Below the pieces are notes generated by a model. That model saw nothing but the letters and a program-made list of their open reading frames with translations, ran no database searches and was not told the DNA's origin. Positions 14,703 through 24,310 of a DNA stretch of 36,952 nucleotides are shown here, piece by piece. Both the position numbers and the translations under genes were made by a program. The stretch covers positions 1 through 36,952 of the forward strand of contig WRGA01000104.1 in assembly GCA_009787405.1 (NCBI GenBank). Direction: 5' to 3'. Position 1 is the first letter of the stretch. Each line of letters starts with the position of its first letter. Source of the stretch: Candidatus Azobacteroides sp. (lineage in GTDB: Bacteria > Bacteroidota > Bacteroidia > Bacteroidales > WRGA01).

Positions 14703-15734
14703 ATGAGTTTTACGGAAATTCCACTATACGATAAGGGGGCTTGGCAAAAACAATTGTCGGGAATGTCCACTTATGATGTTTATCACACTTCCCTGTATCA
14801 TGAGCTTATCCCTCGAAATTTTGGAGACAGCTTTTTGTTATCTTATTCCGAAGGTAACTACAAGCTGTGTTTTCCGGTCATCATCCGTGATATTGCCGGT
14901 TCTCCTTTTCGCGATGCTACTTCTGCCTACGGGTATGGCGGCTTATTGACCGGTCGGGTATTCATACCCGGAGAAATATATTCGAATTTCAAAGATGCTC
15001 TTTCCGATTATTTTTTCCGGAAGAAAATTATTTCCGCCTTTTCCCGATTACATCCCTTAATTCCCGAATCCTCCGTTTTTCCGGAAAATATGGGGAAGGT
15101 CGAAGCTGTAAATACTACGGTTTACCTTGATCTGAAATTATGCGATAAACAACAACTTACCCGGTATAGTTGTTCATTAAGACGGCAAATAAAAAAAATA
15201 GATGCACTCGGATTGAAAGTCCGGATAGCGGAAAAAAAGGAATATCCGGCATTTGCCCGTATTTATTCTCAAACGATGGAACGCTTGAATGCCGGGAAAA
15301 AGTACTTTTTCCCCGACGATTATTTCGAGAAAATCATGAATGCGCCGGATTTTCAAACCTGTCTTTTATTGGCCGAATATAAAGGTGAAATAGCGGGCGG
15401 CGGATTATTTACTTGTTGCAATGAATTTATGCAGTATCATTTGGGTGCGGTGCCGGGTAAGTTTTTACATTTGTCTCCGTTGAAAGTGATTATCGACGCT
15501 GCCCGGCAATTCGGAACTCGATCCGGATTGAAATATTTGCATTTGGGAGGCGGATATGGCGGTCGGGAGGACGGATTGTTCGAGTTTAAATCCCGTTTTT
15601 CTGACGAACGATCTGTTTTTAAGGTTTGGAAATGGATTGTCAACCGGCCCGAATATGATGCATTGGTCGAAAAACGGTTCGGTGATCAAATTCCTTCGAC
15701 GAATTATTTTCCGTTATACCGATATGAATGGTAA
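14703..15734 (+). CDS. FemAB-like acyltransferase (GNAT fold), glycan-related
   Basis: About 343 residues from ATG 14703; a TTG three codons earlier is possible. The protein has a doubled GNAT-like fold of the FemAB/acetyltransferase-6 type: CSLRRQIKKIDALGLKVR at the domain junction, LLLAEYKGEIAGGGLF, and LKYLHLGGGYGGREDGLFEFKSRFS, a conserved end motif of the group. Members transfer amino acids or acyl groups to peptidoglycan precursors or surface polysaccharides. Its stop is 4 bases before (or overlapping) the sugar transferase start, so the two products probably modify the same glycan. The substrate is unknown. Confidence 0.8.
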   Translation: MSFTEIPLYDKGAWQKQLSGMSTYDVYHTSLYHELIPRNFGDSFLLSYSEGNYKLCFPVIIRDIAGSPFRDATSAYGYGGLLTGRVFIPGEIYSNFKDALSDYFFRKKIISAFSRLHPLIPESSVFPENMGKVEAVNTTVYLDLKLCDKQQLTRYSCSLRRQIKKIDALGLKVRIAEKKEYPAFARIYSQTMERLNAGKKYFFPDDYFEKIMNAPDFQTCLLLAEYKGEIAGGGLFTCCNEFMQYHLGAVPGKFLHLSPLKVIIDAARQFGTRSGLKYLHLGGGYGGREDGLFEFKSRFSDERSVFKVWKWIVNRPEYDALVEKRFGDQIPSTNYFPLYRYEW

Positions 15735-15738
15735 GTTT

Positions 15739-16362
15739 ATGTATGATGCTTTTTTAAAACGATTGATGGATATCGTCTTGAGTTTTATTTTTTTATGCGG
15801 GTTGTTTCCCGTTTTATTGCTTGTTATGATCGCGGTTTTGGGAGATACCGGTGAATGTCCTTTCTTTTTCCAGAAACGTCCGGGAAAAAATGAGCGGATT
15901 TTTACCATCGTAAAATTCAAAACCATGAAAACCGTCTTTGATCAAAACGGAAATGTGTTGCCGGATAGAGACCGGATGACCCCTTTCGGGCGCTTTCTGA
16001 GAAAATATTCGTTGGATGAACTTCCCGAATTATGGAATGTTTTAACCGGAAAAATGAGCTTGGTGGGGCCTCGCCCGTTGTTGGAGCGTTATTTGCCTTA
16101 TTATACCGAAACGGAAAAAAAACGGCATTGCATTCGTCCCGGAATAACGGGAGCGGCTCAAATTTCGGGACGGAATTTATTGGATTGGGACAAACGATTG
16201 GCTTTGGATGTGGAGTATGTCGATCGGATTTCGTTCCGGACGGATGTCCGTATTCTTGCGGCGACATTTTTACGGGTGTTTCGGGCAACCGGGGTATCCG
16301 TCGATCCGGATGAGGCGGAACTTTATCTGGATGAGTGGAGAAAAGGCCAAACAAATCGTTGA
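15739..16362 (+). CDS. Bacterial sugar transferase (undecaprenyl-phosphate sugar phosphotransferase)
   Basis: 207 residues from ATG 15739; an alternative ATG at 15724 would overlap the previous gene by 11 bases. One hydrophobic re-entrant or membrane helix (MDIVLSFIFLCGLFPVLLLV) precedes the conserved domain: FFQKRPGKNERIFTIVKFKTMK, KYSLDELPELWNVLTGKMSLVGPRPL and RPGITGAAQISGRN. This is the short, PglC-like form that moves a sugar phosphate from a UDP-sugar to undecaprenyl phosphate, the first membrane step of polysaccharide or glycoprotein glycan synthesis. It is coupled to the FemAB-like gene. Confidence 0.9.
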   Translation: MYDAFLKRLMDIVLSFIFLCGLFPVLLLVMIAVLGDTGECPFFFQKRPGKNERIFTIVKFKTMKTVFDQNGNVLPDRDRMTPFGRFLRKYSLDELPELWNVLTGKMSLVGPRPLLERYLPYYTETEKKRHCIRPGITGAAQISGRNLLDWDKRLALDVEYVDRISFRTDVRILAATFLRVFRATGVSVDPDEAELYLDEWRKGQTNR

Positions 16363-16390
16363 TTTTTATCGATTATCCGTATAAAAACAC

Positions 16391-16398
16391 TATTTTTG
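16391..16398 (+). promoter_or_regulatory. Promoter -7 box for pepD
   Basis: TATTTTTG fits TAnnTTTG. Transcription would start near 16404, which supports ATG 16436 rather than 16403 as the pepD start. Confidence 0.55.
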
Positions 16399-16435
16399 CG
16401 GAATGCGTTTTGTATTAACTCATAAGAATAAATAC

Positions 16436-17890
16436 ATGAATATAAAAGATTTAAAACCGGCCATTATTTGGAAATATTTTGACGAGATAACCAAAATACC
16501 GCGGCCTTCCAAAAAAGAAGAAAAAATAGTCGCTTATCTGGTCGAGTTCGGAAAAACTCACGGATTAGATACTAAAAAAGACGCTGTCGGGAACGTGCTG
16601 ATTACGAAGCCGGCGACGAAAGGAAGAGAACATTTGCCGGGGGTGATTTTGCAATCGCATGTGGATATGGTTTGCGAAAAAAATAAGGAAGTTGAACATG
16701 ATTTTGAAAAGGATCCGATTCAGCCTTATATCGACGGCGATTGGTTGAAAGCGAAAGGGACGACTTTAGGCGCCGATAACGGAATCGGTGTGGCGGCCGC
16801 GCTGGCCGTTTTGGCTTCCGACGATATCGAGCACGGGAAAATAGAATGTTTGTTTACGATTGATGAAGAAACCGGTCTTTCCGGGGCGAAAGCCGTACAA
16901 CAGCATTTTGTTACGGGAAAGATCTTGTTGAATCTGGATTCGGAAGATGAAGGCGAGGTGTTTATCGGTTGTGCCGGCGGGGCGGATACGGTGGCGACGT
17001 TTTCGTATCGGTCGGAACCGGTGCCCGAAGATTATTTTTATTTCAAGGTGAATATCGAGAAACTTCTCGGCGGACATTCGGGATGCGATATTCATCTCGG
17101 ACGGGCCAATGCGAATAAATTGTTGAATCGTTTCTTGTGGCAATCGGCCGGAAAATATGCTCTTGTTTTATCTCAAATAGGAGGGGGGAACCTCCGGAAT
17201 GCGATTCCGAGGGAGGCATTTGCCGTTGCCGGAATACCGGCCGGCGATAAGGAACATATCAGCGCCGATTTCAATGTTTTTGTCCATCAAATCGAAGATG
17301 AATTTAAGGGGATCGAAACCGGCGGAATGACTTTGACGTTGGAATCGGTTGCGGCTCCGTCTTCCGTCATCGATAAAAAAACGACGAATCTTTTATTGAA
17401 TGCATTGTATGCTTGTCCGCACGGTGTCATATCCATGAGCAAAGATATTCCCGGATTGGTGGAAACGTCCACGAATCTTGCTTCGGTGAAACAAGATGAA
17501 AATACGATTGTGGTGGGGACAAGTCAACGCAGTTCGACCGAATCCGAAAAGCAAAATGTTTTGCAAATGGTGGAAGCCGTATTTTTGTTGGCGGGCGCCG
17601 AAGTGAAACATGGCGACGGTTATCCCGGATGGAAACCGAATCGGGATTCCGGAATTTTGAAAGTCGCGAAGAAGTCATATCTCGAATTGTTCGGTACCGA
17701 GCCTCATATCAAGGCGATTCATGCGGGATTGGAATGCGGGTTGTTCTTGGAAAAATATCCGTCGTTGGATATGATTTCTTTCGGCCCTACTTTACAGGAC
17801 GTGCATTCGCCGGGTGAAAAAATGCTTATTCCCACAGTCGACAAGTTTTGGCGATTTTTGTTGCAAATACTGAAGAATCTGCCCGGATAA
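16436..17890 (+). CDS. pepD: Aminoacyl-histidine dipeptidase (cytosol nonspecific dipeptidase, M20)
   Basis: 484 residues starting MNIKDLKPAIIW, the normal start and length of PepD. Zinc ligands of the M20 clan are visible: H75 in QSHVDMVCEKN, D114 in GADNGIGVA, E144/E145 in DEETGLSG, D in LDSEDEGEV, and a late histidine in LQDVHSPGE. The dimerisation domain contains GGHSGCDIHLGRANA. It hydrolyses Xaa-His and other dipeptides in the cytoplasm. It is followed after 12 bases by the RicT-like gene, so they probably share a transcript. Confidence 0.94.
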   Translation: MNIKDLKPAIIWKYFDEITKIPRPSKKEEKIVAYLVEFGKTHGLDTKKDAVGNVLITKPATKGREHLPGVILQSHVDMVCEKNKEVEHDFEKDPIQPYIDGDWLKAKGTTLGADNGIGVAAALAVLASDDIEHGKIECLFTIDEETGLSGAKAVQQHFVTGKILLNLDSEDEGEVFIGCAGGADTVATFSYRSEPVPEDYFYFKVNIEKLLGGHSGCDIHLGRANANKLLNRFLWQSAGKYALVLSQIGGGNLRNAIPREAFAVAGIPAGDKEHISADFNVFVHQIEDEFKGIETGGMTLTLESVAAPSSVIDKKTTNLLLNALYACPHGVISMSKDIPGLVETSTNLASVKQDENTIVVGTSQRSSTESEKQNVLQMVEAVFLLAGAEVKHGDGYPGWKPNRDSGILKVAKKSYLELFGTEPHIKAIHAGLECGLFLEKYPSLDMISFGPTLQDVHSPGEKMLIPTVDKFWRFLLQILKNLPG

Positions 17891-17902
17891 ATAAAGAAAG
17901 AT

Positions 17903-19099
17903 ATGGATTTTGAAGCAAATGATAAAATTCGATTAAGGAAAAAGGGCTGTTGCGGAAAAGACAAGAATTGTTGTCATGAAAAAAATCAGCTGAATGTTTA
18001 TGATTGGTTGTCGGATCTGCCCGAGGCGGAAAAATTAACCGATTTTGTTGAAGTTCAGTTTAAGAATACCCGCAAAAGTTATTATCTCAACAGCAACGGG
18101 ATTTCCTTGGAAAAAGGCGATATTGTCGCCGTGGAGGCTTCTCCCGGTCATGATATCGGAGAGGTGACACTGGTCGGACAATTGGTTTTGTGGCAAATGA
18201 AAAAAACAGGCTTCAAGTTCGACAGCCAAAATATCAAACGGGTGTATCGGAAAGTTCGGCCCGTGGATATGCAGAAATATTACGAAGTGAAGGCAAAAGA
18301 GCATGCTACCATGCTTCAAGCCCGCAAGATAGCCGAAGATATGAATCTCGAAATGAAAATCGGAGATGTGGAATATCAAGGAGACGGGAACAAGGCTATT
18401 TTTTATTATATCGCGAACGACCGGGTCGATTTTCGTCAATTAATAAAGGTATTGGCGGAAACATTCCGGGTTCGGATTGAAATGAAACAGATCGGGGCAA
18501 GACAAGAAGCCGGACGTATCGGCGGGATCGGCCCGTGTGGAAGAGCGCTCTGTTGTTCTACATGGATGTCTAATTTTGTTTCGGTGACTACGGGAGCCGC
18601 CCGCTATCAGGATATTTCGCTTAATCCTCAGAAGTTGGCCGGACAGTGCGCCAAGCTTAAATGTTGTCTGAATTACGAGGTGGATGCTTATGTGGAGTCG
18701 CAGAAAAAAATGCCTTCGCGGGAAATTCCGTTGGAAACGACAACCGGGTCTTATTATCTTTTCAAAACCGATATTTTAAAAGGAATAATGACTTATTCCA
18801 CAGACAAGAATTTCGGAGCCAATTTGGTGTCGATACCGGCTCAACGGGTTTTCGAGGTTATTACCATGAATAAAAAGGGGTTGAAACCGGAGAATCTTGT
18901 CTTGGATGAATCGGACAAAGAAAACAAAGGAACTCCCCAATCGAAAGATTTTCAAGATGGAGTGGGAGAGGGCAGCCTGACTCGTTTTGACAAAGACAAC
19001 CGACAAAAAAACGGCAGTAATGTCAAACGTCGTCCCGGTAATTTTCAGAAGAAACCGAATAAAAGAGATATTAACGGAAGCGGGAAAAATGAACAGTAA
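17903..19099 (+). CDS. ricT: PSP1 / RicT (YaaT)-like protein
   Basis: 398 residues. The short N-terminus has paired cysteines (CCGKDKNCC). The PSP1 C-terminal domain holds the cysteine motifs GPCGRALCCSTWM and GQCAKLKCCLNYE, which in RicT help bind iron-sulfur clusters in the RicAFT complex acting on RNA maturation in Bacillus. Only the PSP1 protein is present here, so the role in this phylum is uncertain. The tail is a long basic, low-complexity stretch (RRPGNFQKKPNKR) that could bind nucleic acid. The stop codon overlaps gldH by 11 bases, the usual Bacteroidota pairing. Confidence 0.88.
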   Translation: MDFEANDKIRLRKKGCCGKDKNCCHEKNQLNVYDWLSDLPEAEKLTDFVEVQFKNTRKSYYLNSNGISLEKGDIVAVEASPGHDIGEVTLVGQLVLWQMKKTGFKFDSQNIKRVYRKVRPVDMQKYYEVKAKEHATMLQARKIAEDMNLEMKIGDVEYQGDGNKAIFYYIANDRVDFRQLIKVLAETFRVRIEMKQIGARQEAGRIGGIGPCGRALCCSTWMSNFVSVTTGAARYQDISLNPQKLAGQCAKLKCCLNYEVDAYVESQKKMPSREIPLETTTGSYYLFKTDILKGIMTYSTDKNFGANLVSIPAQRVFEVITMNKKGLKPENLVLDESDKENKGTPQSKDFQDGVGEGSLTRFDKDNRQKNGSNVKRRPGNFQKKPNKRDINGSGKNEQ

Positions 19100-19571
19100 G
19101 ATACAATGGGTTTGTCCGGCGCTTTTATTGTTGTTGACCGGATTGTTTTCCTGTAACCGGCGTGATTCTGTTTATTTTCAATACAACCATATTCCTGCCG
19201 AGGGGTGGAATAAGAATAACGAACTCAAATTCCGGCCCGACATCCGGGATAGCGGGAAGGGATATGACATGAGCATCGAATTGCGTCACAACAATGACTA
19301 TCCGTATCAGAATATTTATTTTTTTGTATCATTGATTCATAACGACAGAGAGGTGTTGAAAACGGATACGTTGCAATATCTGCTGGCCGATGAATTCGGG
19401 AGATGGAAGGGAAACGGTTGCAATGCTTTATATCAGCAATCACTCGTTTATAAAAGCAAGTTTTCGTTTCCCGATACGGGCAAGTATCAAATCGTAATCC
19501 GTCAAGCCATGCGTGACGATGTTTTGAGGGGTGTGGAAGATGTCGGATTGCGAATTGAAACGGCAAAATAA
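19089..19571 (+). CDS. gldH: Gliding-motility-associated lipoprotein GldH
   Basis: 160 residues. A lipoprotein signal peptide ends in GLFSC with the lipid-bearing cysteine at 22. The mature part has the GldH pattern: RDSVYFQYNHIPAEGW, SIELRHNNDYPYQNIYFFV, LADEFGRWKGNG and GKYQIVIRQAMR. GldH is needed for gliding in Flavobacterium; non-gliding Bacteroidales retain it with an unknown envelope role. The start at 19089 lies inside the end of the RicT-like gene; a longer frame from 18987 would destroy the signal peptide. Confidence 0.9.
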   Translation: MNSKIQWVCPALLLLLTGLFSCNRRDSVYFQYNHIPAEGWNKNNELKFRPDIRDSGKGYDMSIELRHNNDYPYQNIYFFVSLIHNDREVLKTDTLQYLLADEFGRWKGNGCNALYQQSLVYKSKFSFPDTGKYQIVIRQAMRDDVLRGVEDVGLRIETAK

Positions 19572-19607
19572 CAGGTGCACAAATAGAGGAACAAAGTGCG
19601 TGAAGCG

Positions 19608-19629
19608 GTTTCCGGATTTGTCCGGAAAC
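19608..19629. other. Perfect 9-bp palindrome with TTTG loop
   Basis: GTTTCCGGA-tttg-TCCGGAAAC lies between gldH and the next gene. It has no following T tract, so it may be an RNA stem within the operon rather than a terminator. The TTTG loop with TCCG arms recurs in the terminator at 29662. Confidence 0.55.
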
Positions 19630-19661
19630 AGGCTGCGCGTCATTCGGCAAAGATAGATCGT

Positions 19662-20051
19662 ATGTTGAAAAAAGATTATTTGATCAGGCAGATTCATGAG
19701 TTGGTACGGGTACTTTTCGAGTTGTTGTTAAAGACGAAAGAAAATCCTCAAAAGGAAGAAAGGGAAATATTTAATCAAGCATACAGTTTCCTGAATTTGA
19801 CGAAAGACGACCTTATAAGTCGTACTTCCGGGCAAATCATCGAACTTTTCGAAAACGAAACGCTCGGGTTGGAGAAACTGGAATTGCTCGGTTTTTTGCT
19901 GTTTAATGAATTTAAATTTGCCGATGATTTCAAAGATGAGTATTTACTGCATTTGTCAAAGGATATTTTAACCTATGTCGATCAGCACAGCGATTCGTAT
20001 TCTCTGGAACGTCAAATGATCTTTGCCCGAATGAAGGGAATTAATAAATAG
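19662..20051 (+). CDS. Small helical protein of unknown function (DUF6483-like)
   Basis: 129 residues from ATG 19662, starting MLKKDYLIRQIHELVRVLFE and ending RMKGINK-TAG. Predicted almost wholly helical, rich in K, E and L, with no signal or membrane segment. The start resembles DUF6483-type proteins, but I am not sure of the family. A longer start at 19596 would read through the 19608-19629 palindrome and is less likely. It lies 90 bases after gldH, probably the last gene of the pepD group. Confidence 0.6.
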   Translation: MLKKDYLIRQIHELVRVLFELLLKTKENPQKEEREIFNQAYSFLNLTKDDLISRTSGQIIELFENETLGLEKLELLGFLLFNEFKFADDFKDEYLLHLSKDILTYVDQHSDSYSLERQMIFARMKGINK

Positions 20052-20262
20052 TATGGTGTCAACGGATAAGAACGCGAAGGTACAAAGGTACGAAGATGCG
20101 AAAAAAGACACAAATAAACTGCCTTCTGTCAAATATTCTTTCTTAAAGTCATAATGTCAGATAAATTGTATTTGGCATTTTTTTTGTATGTTCAAAAACG
20201 GTTTAAATCTTGTATAACCAATAACTAATAACTAATAACCACAACTTAAAATATTCAAATAG

Positions 20263-22308
20263 ATGCAAAAAGGAAACATTGGGGTTACCACCGAGAATAT
20301 TTTCCCCATCATCAAGAAGTTTTTATACAGTGATCATGAGATTTTTCTTCGGGAATTAGTGTCGAATGCCGTGGATGCCACGCAAAAGTTGAAAACGCTC
20401 GCTTCGGTGGGTGAGTTCAAGGGTGAATTGGGGGATTTGACGGTGCGTGTAAAATCGGATAAGAAAACTTTGACCATTTTCGACCGCGGAGTAGGAATGA
20501 CCGCCGAGGAAATCGATCAGTATATTAACCAAATTGCATTTTCCGGCGCGGAGGAATTTTTGAAGAAGTATAAAAAAGATGCGGCTTCCATGATCGGGCA
20601 TTTCGGACTCGGGTTTTATTCGTCGTTTATGGTTGCGAAAAAGGTCGAAATTATAACGAAATCTTATAAAGACGATGCCAAAGCCGTAAAATGGTCGTGC
20701 GAAGGTACTCCCGAATATAAAATGGAAGAAACGGATAAGGCGGATCGCGGTACCGATATTATTTTGTACATCGATGACGAAAATAAGGAGTTTTTGGAAG
20801 AATCCCGCATTACTCAATTGTTGAAAAAATATTGCCGTTTCCTGCCGGTCGAAATTTCTTTCGGAAAACAAAAGGAATGGAAAGACGGCAAACAGGTGGA
20901 TACCGATAAAGACAACATTGTCAACGAAATTCGTCCGGCTTGGACGCGCAAGCCTTCGGAACTGACCGAGGAAGATTATAAGAATTTTTACCGGGATTTG
21001 TATCCGATGAGTGAAGAACCGTTGTTTTGGATTCATCTGAATGTGGATTATCCGTTTAATCTGACCGGCATTTTGTATTTTCCGAAAATAAAGAATAATC
21101 TTGATGTTCAACGGAATAAAATACAATTGTATTGTAATCAGGTATTTGTGACCGATTCTGTCGAGGGTGTCGTCCCCGAATTTTTGACTTTGCTCAACGG
21201 AGTCATCGATTCTCCGGATATTCCGCTGAATGTTTCCCGTTCGTATCTGCAAAGTGATGCCAATGTGAAGAAAATATCCGGGCATATCACCAAAAAAGTG
21301 TCCGACAGATTGCAGGAGATTTTTAACAACGATCGGAAGCAGTTTGAAGAAAAATGGGATGACCTGAAAATTTTCATCGAATACGGTATGTTGTCCGACG
21401 AGAAATTTTACGATCGTGCGGAAAAATTTGCCCTGTTGAAAAATGTGGACGGTCTGTATTTTACATTTGAAGAATACCGCAAACTGATCAAAGAAAGCCA
21501 AACGGATAAAGACGGTCAGTTGGTCTTTTTATATACCAATCATAAAGAAGAACAATACAGTTACATCGATGCCGCAAAAAGCAAAGGATATGATGTGTTG
21601 TTGATGGACGGACAATTAGACATCCATTTTGTGGGTCTGCTCGAACAGAAATTCGGGAAGAGCCGGTTTACACGAATCGACAGTGATGTGGTCGATAACC
21701 TGATTCCTAAAGAAAAATCGGTGGAAGTGCGGTTGTCGAATGAACAACGCGATGCTTTGCAGGAAATTTTTAAATCTCAGGTTCCGAACATCGAAAAAAC
21801 GGAATTTGTCATCGGATTTGAGGCATTGGGCGAAAATGCGGTGCCGGTGTTGATCACGCGGAATGAATTTTTGCGCCGGATGAAAGACATGGCTGCTTTT
21901 CAGCCAGGGTTTAATTTTTACGGGGAAATGCCCGACAGTTATACTTTTGTCGTAAACAGCGATCATGCTTTGATTACGAATATTTTGAAAGATGAAGAAG
22001 AAAAATGTGCGGAATCGGTAACTCCGATCCATTCTAAACTGCAGACGCTTGAAAATCGCCGTGGAGAACTGCAAAAAGCTCAAGAAAACAAAAAAGACGA
22101 AGAAATTCCGGTTGCCGACAAAGAGGAACTGAAAAATGTTCAGGATGAAATTACCGGACTGAAGGGAAAACAACAGGAGATTTATGATAAGTATGCTTCC
22201 GGAAATCAGTTGGTGCGCCAATTGATCGATTTGGCCTTACTTTCCAATAATATGTTGAAGGGTGAAGCATTGAGCAATTTTATCAAGAGAAGCATTTCTT
22301 TGATTTGA
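20263..22308 (+). CDS. htpG: Chaperone HtpG (Hsp90)
   Basis: 681 residues, the length usual in Bacteroidales. The N-terminal GHKL ATPase domain shows FLRELVSNAVDA, DRGVGM, GHFGLGFYSSFMVA and GTDIILY. The middle domain (LPMSEEPLFWIHLNVDYPF, VQRNKIQLYCNQVFV, DSPDIPLNVSRSYLQ) and a charged C-terminal dimerisation domain follow. It assists folding of client proteins in an ATP cycle. The 211 bases upstream contain a degenerate repeat-like stretch near 20070-20110 and runs of ATAACTAATAACC; I see no clear promoter box. Confidence 0.95.
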   Translation: MQKGNIGVTTENIFPIIKKFLYSDHEIFLRELVSNAVDATQKLKTLASVGEFKGELGDLTVRVKSDKKTLTIFDRGVGMTAEEIDQYINQIAFSGAEEFLKKYKKDAASMIGHFGLGFYSSFMVAKKVEIITKSYKDDAKAVKWSCEGTPEYKMEETDKADRGTDIILYIDDENKEFLEESRITQLLKKYCRFLPVEISFGKQKEWKDGKQVDTDKDNIVNEIRPAWTRKPSELTEEDYKNFYRDLYPMSEEPLFWIHLNVDYPFNLTGILYFPKIKNNLDVQRNKIQLYCNQVFVTDSVEGVVPEFLTLLNGVIDSPDIPLNVSRSYLQSDANVKKISGHITKKVSDRLQEIFNNDRKQFEEKWDDLKIFIEYGMLSDEKFYDRAEKFALLKNVDGLYFTFEEYRKLIKESQTDKDGQLVFLYTNHKEEQYSYIDAAKSKGYDVLLMDGQLDIHFVGLLEQKFGKSRFTRIDSDVVDNLIPKEKSVEVRLSNEQRDALQEIFKSQVPNIEKTEFVIGFEALGENAVPVLITRNEFLRRMKDMAAFQPGFNFYGEMPDSYTFVVNSDHALITNILKDEEEKCAESVTPIHSKLQTLENRRGELQKAQENKKDEEIPVADKEELKNVQDEITGLKGKQQEIYDKYASGNQLVRQLIDLALLSNNMLKGEALSNFIKRSISLI

Positions 22309-22411
22309 ATCGGCAGGTAACCGGGTGTGGACGAGAAAAAGATTTATTTCGGCGTAAGCTAGCGTAAAATCGGGAATTGTAATTTGTAATTTGCCTGATT
22401 ATATATGGAGT

Positions 22412-24274
22412 ATGAATGATATTATTCATTTATTGCCGGATTCGGTAAGTAATCAAATCGCTGCCGGAGAAGTGGTGCAACGTCCGGCTTCGGTGGTGAA
22501 AGAATTGATTGAAAATGCAATCGATGCCGGTGCTTCAAATATTCAGGTAATAGTCAAAGATGCCGGACGAACGCTGATTCAGGTGATCGATAACGGGTTG
22601 GGAATGTCCGGTACCGATGCACGGATGGCGTTCGAACGTCATGCCACTTCCAAAATTACCTCGGCGCAAGATCTTTTTGCTCTTTTCACCATGGGATTCA
22701 GAGGAGAAGCATTGCCTTCCATTGCCGCCGTGGCACAGGTCGAACTGAAAACCCGGAGGTCGGATGCCGAATTAGGGGTCAGGATCTGTATCGCCGGTTC
22801 GCAAATTGAAAGTCAGGAACCGGTGAATTGTGCTTCCGGAAGTAATTTTATGGTCAAGAATCTCTTTTTTAATGTTCCGGCCAGACGTAAATTTTTGAAA
22901 TCCGACAATTATGAGTTTCTGCATATTTTGGCGGTATTTCAGCAAATGGCGTTGGTCAATCCCGAGGTTCATTTTTCGTTGGTCAACAACGACATCGAGG
23001 TTTTCAATCTGCCTCCCGCAAGCATTCGCCAACGAATTGTAAAGATATTCGGAAAAAGCATTCATCAACAAAAACATTTGAATCAACAACTGCTGAATAT
23101 CGAGTTCGAAACTACGCTTGCAAAAATCACCGGATTTATCGGAAAACCGGAAATTGCAAAAAAACGGAACGGCGAACAGTATTTTTTTGTGAACGGCCGA
23201 TACATGCGTCATCCGTATTTTCACAAGGCGGTGATGCAGGCATTTGAACCGTTTATTCCTCAAGGCTGTATGCCGACTTATTTTATTTATTTTACGGTAG
23301 ATCCTTCGACGATTGATGTTAATATTCATCCGACCAAAACGGAGATAAAATTTGAAAATGAACAGGCGATATGGCCGATATTGTCTGCTGTCGTAAAAGA
23401 AGCGTTGGGTAAATTCAATGTGGCGCCGAGCATTGATTTCGACCGGACGGATGCTCCCGATATTCCGATTTATTCGTCGAAGGTATCGGCAGCGCCTCCT
23501 CAACCTAAATTCAATACAGATTATAATCCGTTTAAAACTTCTTCGCCCCAATACAAACGTCCTTCCATGGAGTGGGAAAAATTGTATGAAGGATTTGAAA
23601 AAGAAAAATCCGGAAAATATTTTTCGCCCGATCCGAATCCGGATCCGATTGACCGTGAACCGGAGAGGCCGCCGGAGGATCGCTTGTTTGCCGGGCCTGA
23701 AACAAGTGAAGCGCCGGGACAATATTTATGGTATAAAGGCAAATATGTTCTGACTTCCGTAAAATCGGGATTGATGTTTATTGATTTACGGAGGGCTCAT
23801 ATTCGGGTGTTGTATCAGGAATATTTGATGTATATCCGGCAGAAAAAAGGTGTTTCTCAACGTGTTTTATTTCCCGAAGTGGCAGAATTTACTCCCGAAG
23901 AATCGGCGTTGTTGCCGTTATTGTCGGAAGATCTTCATTATATGGGATTTGAATTGAATGATATGGGAAACAATGCTTTTGCAGTGACCGGAATCCCGTC
24001 GGGAATCAGCGGCTTGAATCCTGTCGAAGTGATCAAAGACATGATTTATACCGTCAGGGAAAAAGGATCGAGCGTGAAAGACGAATGGAGTGAAAGTCTG
24101 GCATTGAGTTTGGCAAAAAATGCAGCGTTTTCTTACGGTAAAAATATGACCGAAGACGAGATACGGCATCTGATCGATGCGTTGTTCGCCACCGGGGTGC
24201 CGAATTATACGCCCGACGGAAAAACCATTCTATCTGTTTTGTCGGATGAGGAAATAGGCAACCGGTTTAAATAA
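22412..24274 (+). CDS. mutL: DNA mismatch repair protein MutL
   Basis: 620 residues from ATG 22412 ([20 protein letters not shown], the standard MutL start). GHKL ATPase motifs: [33 protein letters not shown]. The conserved [15 protein letters not shown] and [15 protein letters not shown] close the N-terminal half. A proline-rich linker (about 365-440) leads to the C-terminal dimerisation domain. At the place of the endonuclease motif DQHA-x2-E-x4-E this protein reads [13 protein letters not shown], so the metal-binding motif is not canonical. MutL couples mismatch recognition by MutS to strand removal. Confidence 0.94.
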   Translation: MNDIIHLLPDSVSNQIAAGEVVQRPASVVKELIENAIDAGASNIQVIVKDAGRTLIQVIDNGLGMSGTDARMAFERHATSKITSAQDLFALFTMGFRGEALPSIAAVAQVELKTRRSDAELGVRICIAGSQIESQEPVNCASGSNFMVKNLFFNVPARRKFLKSDNYEFLHILAVFQQMALVNPEVHFSLVNNDIEVFNLPPASIRQRIVKIFGKSIHQQKHLNQQLLNIEFETTLAKITGFIGKPEIAKKRNGEQYFFVNGRYMRHPYFHKAVMQAFEPFIPQGCMPTYFIYFTVDPSTIDVNIHPTKTEIKFENEQAIWPILSAVVKEALGKFNVAPSIDFDRTDAPDIPIYSSKVSAAPPQPKFNTDYNPFKTSSPQYKRPSMEWEKLYEGFEKEKSGKYFSPDPNPDPIDREPERPPEDRLFAGPETSEAPGQYLWYKGKYVLTSVKSGLMFIDLRRAHIRVLYQEYLMYIRQKKGVSQRVLFPEVAEFTPEESALLPLLSEDLHYMGFELNDMGNNAFAVTGIPSGISGLNPVEVIKDMIYTVREKGSSVKDEWSESLALSLAKNAAFSYGKNMTEDEIRHLIDALFATGVPNYTPDGKTILSVLSDEEIGNRFK

Positions 24275-24310
24275 TCATTTGAACAGCATCATCTATTAAA
24301 AAAGCGGCTT

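Noticed and set aside
19608-19629. Terminator between gldH and the next gene
   Set aside because: The stem is perfect but there is no T tract on either side, so I list it only as a palindrome.
20356-21501. A 381-codon open frame antisense to htpG
   Set aside because: It is a shadow of the strongly biased htpG codons, with implausible F/I/R-rich composition; htpG itself is unmistakable.
22772-23722. A 316-codon open frame antisense to mutL
   Set aside because: It is a shadow of mutL, with very high R, F and I content and no domain.
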